Shown here piece after piece: positions 1 through 5,443 of a stretch of DNA of 5,443 nt. The notes beneath the pieces are model-generated. The model did no database searches, was not told the origin of the DNA, and worked only from the letters and a program-made list of their open reading frames with translations. The stretch's first letter is position 1. Each line of letters starts with the position of its first letter. The stretch is from assembly GCA_020430865.1 (NCBI GenBank), contig JAGQIY010001524.1, positions 1-5,443 of the forward strand, written 5' to 3'. Origin of the DNA: Myxococcales bacterium (GTDB lineage Bacteria; Myxococcota; Polyangia; Polyangiales; Polyangiaceae). A program made the translations under genes and the position numbers.

Positions 1-17
1 TAGGAAAAAAAAAAGAG

Positions 18-30
18 TATATATATATAT
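18..30. repeat. TA dinucleotide repeat
   Basis: Thirteen bases of alternating T and A follow a run of ten A (5-14). The tract overlaps the left arm of the inverted repeat described separately. Such tracts melt easily and occur in both promoters and viral origins. Its length alone says nothing specific. Confidence 0.8.
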
Positions 31-129
31 TTCTTACTATACCCCCTCGATTTTCGCTATTTTCGTGCTTTTTTTCACCTCTTGCCTTGTGTTTTGTCAG
101 AAAAATCTCGGGGCATAGTATAAAATATA
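26..129. repeat. Imperfect 20-nt inverted repeat with 64-nt T-rich spacer
   Basis: Bases 26-45 and the reverse complement of 110-129 agree at 17 of 20 positions. The best block is TACTATACCCC (35-45) against GGGGCATAGTA (110-120), with a single A/C mismatch; an outer block TATATTT (26-32) pairs with AAATATA (123-129). The spacer 46-109 is rich in T on this strand. Two equal binding sites in opposite orientation beside an AT tract would suit a replication origin or a transcription control site, and the neighbouring gene encodes a UL9-like helicase. The pairing is seen directly. Any function is inference, and the low complexity of the outer arms makes part of the match less telling. Confidence 0.55.
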
Positions 130-236
130 CATCTCGAACTTACACTTAATACATGATCATTATATACAATGCAATGTTGGAATAAGATGAAAAATACAGC
201 AAAACGCACAGGACTTATCACTGCTTAGTGCTCGTA

Positions 237-293
237 ATGAACCCTCCCTTGTTCAATTATTTAAAATATAAAAATGAATCGCAATTACAGTGA
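237..293 (+). other. Short upstream ORF overlapping the helicase start
   Basis: The last ATG before the helicase start opens an 18-codon frame that ends at TGA 291-293, inside the helicase coding region and in a different frame. If a transcript began upstream of 237, ribosomes starting here would bypass the ATG at 274. It therefore either lowers helicase translation or lies outside the mature mRNA. No function is claimed for the peptide. Confidence 0.3.
251..273 (+). promoter_or_regulatory. AT-rich promoter-like element abutting the helicase start codon
   Basis: From about 255 to 273 the sequence is only A and T, ending with TATAAAA (267-273) directly before the ATG. A TATA box for ordinary RNA polymerase II should lie about 30 bases before transcription start, so this spacing does not suit a classical promoter. 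Several large DNA viruses, such as asfarviruses and poxviruses, place short AT-rich late promoter elements at or next to the start codon. The intergenic spacer at 5375-5400 has the same character. The composition is seen directly; the promoter role is inferred. The element at 119-125 is an alternative. Confidence 0.4.
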
Positions 294-2714
294 TAAGTGG
301 GACCGTGTCGGTAAATACGCGTCTAGATCCGTAGGCGAACGGGTCACGATCTACAAACCATGGCGCGACGATCAGTTTATATCTCTAGTCTACGGAGCGT
401 CACACTATACGGACGAAACAAGGAAGCGTTTATTCGAACTAGAGAATACAGAACACTGGCAAGTAGAGGAAGACGCGGAAGAGGCGGATTTTGTGCGCCT
501 TTTGTTTTACTTCGAGGATTTCGAGGCGGACGACGAAGAGAATATTGCGCGCGTTCAAGAATTTCTGAAGAGCATTTGTTGCTTTGTGCGACACTTTAAA
601 GAGAAAACCTTGGAAAGTTACTTTGTATTTTCCGATCAGTACATACTGTTTCCTCGTGTGATGGTGAATTGGCGGCAATGGCGTCAAATTGAAGAGAGCG
701 CGCGTGAGGCGGAAGGTGGTTTCGTTTTGGCGCGCAAATGGGTGAATCCATTTTTAACGCGCGGCCTTATCTCGGTTGGGCGTCACTCTAAGAACCCTAC
801 GATCTTGATGACACGCAACATTATGCCTTCTATCTTTCCATCGCGTGCACAGATTATGAACTTTAGGCGCACGCTCGCAATACTAAACTTGCCGCCACTG
901 CGCCTCGAGCCAAAACGGTACGAATTTTTTGATCACGAGCGCGCACACGTTCTTTACGCCTCTTCCTCCTACGTACTCTTCGATGATGGTACGTGGCATT
1001 CAAGACGTGGCTTAGTGAATATTTTGACGGGTGAGGCGCGTGACGCAGAGAACATAGGCAACTTTTACCAGCGCGACGAGTACGAGCCGATGCCCACGTA
1101 CGAAATCAACGCGCCGTCGGTAGAACGTGTTTTGCGAATTTTACCGCGCGCCACCTCGACTGGTAACATTTCCTCGCCCTCGTTGTTCGGCAAAGGCTCT
1201 TACGGACAGTGGTGGTTGACGGAGGAGCAGTACGAAGCATACCGTAGCCTTGGTGACGCGCGCATTGTGCTGAACGACCGTTTTTTCGAGTGGGCGCCGA
1301 TTAAAGTGACGAAAAAAGGCACCAAACCTCTCGATCACGGGCGCGTCCAACTCGCATTCGAACGCTTCTATACCACTTTCTGGAAGCCTTTTTTCACAGC
1401 CGAGGAAGAAGAGGTGCAGTACGTGCGCGTTAGTGACGAAGAGTTTTGGGTGTTGCCCTTTCTCCTGCTCACGTGCAATCAATGGGAGCTTTTTCGTTCG
1501 GCTCTCCGCGACTACTCGTTCAACATTCACCACATGCAATTCCACGCACTAAAGAGCTTACCGTTGCTGCAGTACGAGCCCATACGCCCACCCACCGCGA
1601 GAGTAAAAGCCGTGAATCCCACCGCAGAAGGAATGGAGGCGAGTGTGTTTGATTCCGCGCGTCACCACTGGCCTCTGAGTGTAGTGCAAAAGGCCATTGC
1701 GTCCGACCAATTACTTCACGCGGGCAACTGCTGGTTCGACAACACTCATTTTGTTTTTTACATGCCCGGGTTCAAGCGCGTCTCCGTCAAGCGCTACAAA
1801 AACAAATACAAAATCATTCGCTACCTCCAGCCACCCGAAGAAGACAGCAGCAGTGACAGTGAAGAGGAAGAGCGACCCGAAGTAGTTGAAGAGGAATCTG
1901 TCGATCACGAGCCCATCGAGGGAGAGGAGGTAGTCGAGGAGTTAAGGGCGTACTCGTTCGATATTCGCCAGATTACGTACAGCACGAGGGCACTGGGCTC
2001 GTCGGGGGCTATGCGATGGAACAATGAGACCAAAGAGTACGAGCTGTATCGCCGCTCAACAGAGGCCCGCTACTCGCCGCGCTTCCCTCAACACTACTCG
2101 AACGTGCGCGTACTTGGTGTGGACGAAGAGTGGGAAGGTGAGCGTTTCGATGCGAGTGTTGTGCGCCTGAATAACACTGAGGAAGATGAGTTGTGGTTCA
2201 CGGAAATCAAGGGTGACACGGGCGCTGGGAAAACGACGTGCGTGTACCAGAAAATCGACGATTGGTTGAATGCGAACGAGGCGAATTGTGCCATTTACAT
2301 TACTCCGCGCCGTTCCGTCAATCACCAAGCGTACGGAGCGATGCAATTACGTTTCGTGCACCACAGCATATCGCACTGGGAGGAGCGCGGCGGCGGCAAC
2401 AACTTCCCCTGTCGCATCCACATCACCACGGCGCACTCACTGCACAAATACGCGGCGATCGATCCAGCCAAACGTTACTTGCTCATATTCGACGAAGTAG
2501 TTACCACATTCAACGAGGACCTACTGGAAATAAAGGTACTGAAACCGCGCTTCTTTGAGCCTGCCCTCGCTCGCTTGCTGCCCATGCCGTACGTTAAGCA
2601 GGTGCTACTTGTGGATGCCAACCTCGACTCTCTGCACACGGAGCTCATGATTCACCGACTTCAGAATGCCATTGCTCATTACGTGCTGGAGGGCGATCGG
2701 ACGCGCGGAATCAG
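274..2714 (+). CDS. UL9-like SF2 replication helicase with primase-like N-terminal region, exon 1
   Basis: First exon of a gene read as join(274..2714, 2878..4753), 1438 residues. It resembles the herpesvirus origin-binding protein family (Herpes_ori_bp), ATP-driven helicases that open replication origins in the nucleus. Residues 647-655 are Walker A (GDTGAGKTT). Motif Ia is ITPRRSV (676-682), with the PRRS typical of this family. HITTAHSLHK (715-724) is motif Ib, IFDEVV (738-743) is the DE box, and VLLVDANLD (777-785) is motif III. Near the N terminus, FYFEDFE (78-84), ILFPRVMVN (124-132) and GRHSKNP (169-175) recall archaeo-eukaryotic primase motifs, but key acids and the histidine look changed. 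Residues 190-515 are unassigned; 521-556 form a very acidic linker. The ATG is the first after an in-frame TAA at 262-264. Without splicing, TAA at 2716-2718 ends translation after 814 residues. The helicase call is confident; the primase call is weak. Confidence 0.85.
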
Positions 2715-2877
2715 GTAAAACAAAATGCATTTTCTTGGTTTATACACGTACGAGTGGGCGGCGATCTTAGCCACTCTTGTCAATCAATTCATAATACAAC
2801 CGACGTCTATTATTACTCACGTCTGTGTTATTTCTGTGCTCTATCACTTTTTTCTTGTACTGCTGATCGTCGTGCAG
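2715..2877 (+). other. Spliceosomal GT-AG intron, 163 nt, phase 2
   Basis: The donor is CAG|GTAAAA (junction 2714/2715) and the acceptor CGTGCAG|A (junction 2877/2878). A T-rich tract (2848-2856) lies before the acceptor, and CTCAC (2816-2820) fits a branch-point consensus. Removing these bases joins AG of one codon to A of exon 2 (AGA, Arg 814) and continues in frame through nine new residues into the next long open frame. Both flanking reading frames have in-frame stops inside the interval (TAA 2716-2718 and TGA 2864-2866). The interval is richer in A+T than the exons. Splicing also restores the helicase order, with motif III before and motif IV after. A second acceptor, TTCAG at 2900-2904, is in frame as well and would drop nine residues. 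Confidence 0.85.
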
Positions 2878-4753
2878 AATATTTCGATATCACGCTTCGT
2901 TCAGCATGGTGAGAGAGCAGCAGAGACAAGTGCAGATGTTCAAGGAGCGCGCGCACATGAGGCAGACGGTGAAGAACTATCTGGAGGAAGGAGCGAAAGT
3001 GGCGATCTTCTGTGCGTCGCTGAAGGAGCTGAAGACTCTGCGGGAGATGTACGGGGAAGTGGTGGAGGCGCGTCACATCATGGAGTTGAGCAGCGACCAA
3101 CGACCCGAACGCTGGGACATGATACCGACTGACATCCAGAGCGCACAAGCACGTCTTCTGCTCTACACCACCGTCGCCTCGGCTGGTCTCGATCTCACTT
3201 TCGGCGACAACGTTAGATACTTTGATTACATTGCTGTGGATGGTATCGGAATGACACACCTCTCCCTCCTGCAACTTTATCAGGCGATCAGTAGAGTGCG
3301 CAACTGTTCGACGCTACTGTTGGACTTGGAGGGCATGGTGATCGACAGTCCATTTGCTCTGGTCGGGAAAAATGCCAAGTGGCGCGCGGTGTGGCAGCAG
3401 GAGCCAGCCGAGTACGTTGCCGAGCACCTGGTCAATCGAGTGCGCTTCCAACGTGCGCTCACCTATGCCGTGGAGGCCGTGCATGACATTGAGTTGCGAC
3501 GAGCGCGTTTCGAGGGCCGCGAGTACGAGCCCGACCGTAACAACGACCCCTTTGCGCTCAACTACGCCCTGGGCTCCTACTACCGCTGTCTGCAATATTC
3601 CTCTCGTTGTACTTTCTTCATCGCCCTCCTCTTGCGCGTTGGGTACCGCTGTCGTATAGCCGATGCACCCGATGAATTTGACGATGCTGAGTATGCTGAC
3701 GAGGAGAACCGGGCTGAAGTGCTTTCCCAGATGCGCTTGATTTTCCCCGTAACCCCTGACGCGGAAAGAGCTCGTCGCGCGGCCCTGCACTTCGACTACG
3801 ACGCACAGAAGCAGAAAGAGATGCACCTAGTACATTTGAAAGCGCTGAAAGAAGAAGACAAGGCTCGCGCGGTCAGGTGCCGAGAAGATCTGCAACTGCC
3901 TCCGCTGCAACTCTCCGCCGATCAACAATTCCATCCGATTCAGCCACTTTCCACTTACACGCGTGCCATGATCACTTACGTCCCAACTATCGAACACTAT
4001 TTACAGAGACTACAGACTACGGCGTTCATGTCTCTCGATGTGTGGCGCTGGTTGTGTGAAGAGAAGCCGGAGAGCATCGAAGAGTGGCAAACAACCCTCG
4101 AAGATATTGTGCGCACGTATCCGAATGCTGACTCTGAGTTGGACTTGGCGGCACACTCTATCGCCCTCGATCGTCTGGTGTTTGTGGGCCTCTTCCTGTA
4201 CCTCTCGTCGATGGCCATGGGCTGCAACGACTTTCTGCCTTCTTGGATCTCCGCTCGCCCCTCGCCCGTTGACCGCGGCTCTCTGCTCTGTCCGCGTGCA
4301 CTGTCTGAGGGACGCTTAGAGGTAATCGACTGCGAGGATTGGGTGGGTGTAATGGGCGAACTGGCGGCCGATACGCACTCGCCGCACTACATCAAGGAAA
4401 AAAAGTCGCGCAAGATCAAGCAGGCAACTCGCGTTAAACCTTTTGACCACTACACTGAGCTCTTGGCCACCAACTACCGCATCTACTTCACCTCTAACAA
4501 TCAACACGGCGTTTCATTCGACACTTCTTATCGCGACATCCTCGGTGAACTTTACAGTGCGTGGAAAAAGCGGAATTACCAAGAGGAAGAGAGCGAACCA
4601 GACGTGCGCGTGCTTGCCGAGTGCGCCGACCTCTATAAACGCAATCTCTACGACGGACTCACTCCAGATGAAGCAGTTCGAAAAGACTTTCCGTTCGACT
4701 TGCAGCTCACGCAAAACAAGAAGCGAAAAATAAGCGAAGTTGTTGGAAATTAG
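2878..4753 (+). CDS. UL9-like SF2 replication helicase, exon 2 (second RecA domain and C-terminal region)
   Basis: Second exon of the gene that starts at 274; residues 814-1438 of the spliced product. It carries the second RecA-like domain: motif IV region KVAIFCASLKELK (854-866), motif V YTTVASAGLDLTF (910-922) and motif VI QAISRVR (949-955) with the Q-x3-R-x-R arginines. These match the order and wording of UL9-like helicases. About 480 residues after motif VI are unassigned. In herpesvirus UL9 the equivalent end binds origin DNA, so a DNA-binding role is possible but not shown. The C terminus ends NKKRKISEVVGN, with KKRKI (1428-1432) a likely nuclear localisation signal. The ATG at 2906 is internal and probably not the true start. 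The stop TAG (4751-4753) overlaps the stop of the convergent gene. The frame is intact throughout, so the gene looks functional. Confidence 0.85.
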
Positions 4754-5016
4754 AGTTTACGTTTTTTATTGTTATTTTCACTCGCATACACCACACCCTT
4801 GTTCGGCCCCTTCTTTGTCAACTCCACACACTCGTGAAAGGTGAGATGTGGTTTATTCAGTACACGCGCAATGGTCAAATAAAAACCGATCATCACGTAA
4901 ATTTCCCAGGGTGTGTTCTTATATTCGTCACGCAGCACACTCAATGCACGAAAGATATCATCCTCAGCTTTCCACAGCCAGAAATCGTTCTTTTTTAGCG
5001 ATCTCACTTCTTCATA
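4750..5016 (-). CDS. C-terminal part of an unrecognised convergent gene
   Basis: This is read as the continuation, in another frame, of the protein that starts at 5374. From YEEVRSLKKNDFWLWK onward the translation is protein-like: a probably helical stretch (EDDIFRALSVLRDEYK), a hydrophobic segment (IYVMIGFYLTIARVL) and a lysine-rich end, NNNKKRKL, that resembles a nuclear signal. The frame is open upstream to 5157, but that upstream translation is cysteine- and arginine-rich and looks like a shadow of the other frame. No independent start is convincing. The stop TAA (4752-4750) overlaps the helicase stop by three bases. No family was recognised. If joined to the upstream part by a single-base skip, the product has about 207 residues. 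Confidence 0.6.
   Translation of the reverse strand, partial: YEEVRSLKKNDFWLWKAEDDIFRALSVLRDEYKNTPWEIYVMIGFYLTIARVLNKPHLTFHECVELTKKGPNKGVVYASENNNKKRKL
4762..4769 (+). terminator. T-rich tract just after the helicase stop (possible transcript end)
   Basis: TTTTTTAT begins nine bases after the TAG of the helicase gene. It would serve as a downstream U-rich element for cleavage, and it also fits the T5NT early-termination signal known in poxviruses. The presence of an intron favours host polymerase II and makes the poxvirus reading less likely. The same bases encode the C-terminal lysine-rich codons of the opposite gene, which may be the whole reason for the T run. Confidence 0.25.
4765..4770 (-). 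terminator. AATAAA polyadenylation signal inside the end of the minus-strand gene
   Basis: Read on the minus strand, AATAAA forms the Asn-Lys codons twelve bases before the stop codon. Cleavage 10-30 bases further on would leave almost no 3' untranslated region and would fall within the end of the helicase gene. This economy is typical of compact viral genomes. The codons are A-rich anyway, so chance is possible. Confidence 0.45.
4878..4883 (+). terminator. Candidate AATAAA polyadenylation signal for the helicase transcript
   Basis: This is the first exact AATAAA on the plus strand after the helicase stop, 125 bases downstream. A nearer, weaker variant AATAAG lies at 4729-4734 before the stop. 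Using the downstream site would give a 3' untranslated region antisense to the neighbouring gene. There is no way to choose between them from sequence alone. Confidence 0.3.
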
Positions 5017-5020
5017 CCCA
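5011..5020 (-). other. Frame change site in the minus-strand gene
   Basis: On the minus strand the sequence reads GCA TGG GTA TGA AGA in the upstream frame and TAT GAA GAA GTG in the downstream frame. Skipping one base at the GGG run (5019-5017), or skipping the T of TGA as in antizyme-type +1 frameshifting, joins two protein-like translations. GTATGA also looks like a splice donor; acceptors giving introns of 28 or 55 bases would restore the frame, but they lack a pyrimidine tract. A sequencing error or a true inactivating mutation is equally possible. Confidence 0.5.
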
Positions 5021-5374
5021 TGCCTTGTCTTTGTGCATCGTAATCTCAGGCAGATAGAACAACCCCTGATTGCTTTCATAATCGCGACAATCCTTTTTAT
5101 CACACTTGAATTCTGTGTGCACTGTGTTGATGCTACGAATTTGCATAGCGCCGGCATCTAGCAACGGCTGTGTACTAAACAAACGCACCTTATCATCGCG
5201 ACGATCATCGAAATAGCACATTATCATATTTGTTCGTATCAGACCGTCGAATAGCATCACCTGAAAATCATCCACGTGTCGAATGCCGTCGCGTTCGTAA
5301 GTCATTTTGGTGATTGTCTCCCACTTCGACGCTGGAGGGATGCGATCGGGTTTAGTGAGATCCTCTTCGGCCAT
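5012..5374 (-). CDS. Unrecognised minus-strand protein, N-terminal part (about 207 residues when joined)
   Basis: The 120-codon frame begins MAEEDLTKPDR and ends AWV before TGA (5014-5012). The composition is charged and protein-like, with predicted strand-rich segments (VMLFDGLIRTNMIMCYF) and a small cysteine pair, CDKKDC (91-96), which alone is not enough for a zinc site. There is no signal peptide and no clear membrane segment. The ATG sits immediately after an AT-only tract, like the other starts in this window, which supports it. The reading probably continues in another frame to 4750, giving a basic C terminus. It faces the helicase gene tail to tail and shares a 26-base divergent spacer with the gene at 5401. 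No known family was recognised; a nuclear role is suggested only by the basic tail. Confidence 0.65.
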   Translation of the reverse strand: MAEEDLTKPDRIPPASKWETITKMTYERDGIRHVDDFQVMLFDGLIRTNMIMCYFDDRRDDKVRLFSTQPLLDAGAMQIRSINTVHTEFKCDKKDCRDYESNQGLFYLPEITMHKDKAWV

Positions 5375-5400
5375 TACAATAATTTATTTTATTTTTAATT
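5375..5400. promoter_or_regulatory. 26-bp divergent AT-rich promoter
   Basis: The whole space between the divergent start codons at 5374 (minus) and 5401 (plus) is A or T except one C (5377). It includes repeated ATTTT units. Any promoter for either gene must lie here or inside the opposite coding region, and any leader made from here would be very short. The same AT-rich, start-adjacent pattern is present before the helicase start at 274, which suggests one class of promoter for all three genes. Confidence 0.55.
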
Positions 5401-5443
5401 ATGAGTGGCCTTAAACAAACGACGATGACCCAAGCGTTCGGGA
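5401..5443 (+). CDS. Start of a further gene, truncated by the window; PIP-box-like N terminus
   Basis: ATG at 5401 opens MSGLKQTTMTQAFG and runs off the window end after 14 codons. It is supported by its position directly after the AT-rich spacer and by the divergent arrangement. QTTMTQAF (residues 6-13) resembles a PCNA-interacting peptide (Q-x-x-h-x-x-aromatic-aromatic), with Q, M and the final F in place but Ala at the first aromatic position. N-terminal PIP boxes occur in replication and repair proteins. With so few residues the product cannot be named. Confidence 0.45.
   Translation, partial: MSGLKQTTMTQAFG

Larger units (their letters stand above)
1..273. other. AT-rich non-coding leader upstream of the helicase gene
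   Basis: No convincing coding region was found on either strand; the open frames are very short. The stretch holds a run of ten A (5-14), a TA repeat (18-30), two ATTTTCG units 9 bp apart (50-56 and 59-65), a large imperfect inverted repeat (26-45 with 110-129), a TATA-like TATAAAA at 119-125, and a second TATAAAA touching the start codon. The first three bases are TAG and could be the stop codon of a gene lying to the left, but this cannot be tested here. Several ATGs (153, 169, 174, 187, 237) precede the real start at 274. They would hinder translation of a long leader, so transcription may begin close to 274. The region could hold the promoter and possibly an origin of replication; the second point is inference. 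Confidence 0.6.

Noticed and set aside
1..3. TAG at the window start as the end of an upstream gene
   Set aside because: Three bases without any preceding sequence cannot support a gene call.
60..72. TTTCGTGCTTT as a match to the herpesvirus UL9 binding box
   Set aside because: The similarity is only partial, and box sequences are not expected to be conserved over such distance.
223..234. Small hairpin CACT-GCTT-AGTG before the start codon
   Set aside because: A four-base stem is too short to stand out from chance.
2700..2720. Stop-codon readthrough or frameshift mutation at TAA 2716-2718
   Set aside because: The next frame is not reachable by a simple shift because of the in-frame TGA at 2864-2866 and the lack of protein-like sequence between; splice signals fit precisely.
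2725..3132. Open frame starting in the intron with a hydrophobic, membrane-like beginning (MHFLGLYTYEW...)
   Set aside because: It is a translation of the T-rich intron continued in a wrong frame of exon 2. The hydrophobicity follows from T-rich codons, and the helicase frame explains the rest.
2828..3274. 148-codon minus-strand open frame, rich in His and Leu
   Set aside because: It is the complement of codons for conserved helicase motifs and crosses the intron acceptor; a shadow frame.
3314..3826. 170-codon open frame on the minus strand inside the helicase exon
   Set aside because: It lies wholly opposite conserved helicase coding sequence, has no promoter-like start, and the translation shows no recognisable motif.
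2906..4753. Independent 615-residue protein starting at ATG 2906
   Set aside because: It would begin in the middle of a helicase without the ATP-binding half. A strong splice donor and acceptor join it in frame to the upstream half.
4848..5161. Plus-strand open frames opposite the minus-strand gene
   Set aside because: The translations are Ser/His/Cys rich without motifs; they are shadows of the minus-strand coding sequence.

Overview
The window looks like compact DNA from a virus, or a virus-derived mobile element, that replicates in a eukaryotic nucleus. The host and lineage cannot be named from the sequence. Four things support this: a very large replication protein with a herpesvirus UL9-like (origin-binding-protein type) superfamily 2 helicase; a textbook GT-AG intron interrupting it; basic KKRK-type putative nuclear signals at the C termini of two proteins; and tight packing, with overlapping convergent stop codons and a 26-bp A/T-only-but-one divergent spacer. 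No bacterial ribosome-binding sites, operon layout or RNA genes were seen.

Layout: 1-273 is an AT-rich non-coding leader with a poly-A run, a TA repeat and a 20-nt imperfect inverted repeat. It is a possible promoter or origin region. 274-4753 (+) is one gene in two exons, 274..2714 and 2878..4753, giving 1438 residues. The product has a possible degenerate archaeo-eukaryotic-primase-like region near the N terminus, an acidic linker, a complete UL9-like helicase (motifs I, Ia, Ib, II, III in exon 1; IV, V, VI in exon 2), and a long unassigned C-terminal region ending in a basic signal. Read without splicing, the helicase would be cut into two half-proteins. 4750-5374 (-) is an unrecognised gene of about 207 residues that now reads in two frames, with the change near 5011-5020 (indel, +1 frameshifting or a very short intron). 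Its stop codon overlaps that of the helicase gene. 5375-5400 is a divergent AT-rich promoter. 5401-5443 (+) is the start of a third gene running off the window, with a PCNA-interaction-like motif (QTTMTQAF).

Taken together, the genes suggest a nuclear replication module: a large helicase that may open an origin (perhaps the leader next to it), a small nuclear protein of unknown role transcribed towards it, and a neighbour that may touch the sliding clamp. The helicase call is strong. The primase, origin and clamp links are hypotheses.
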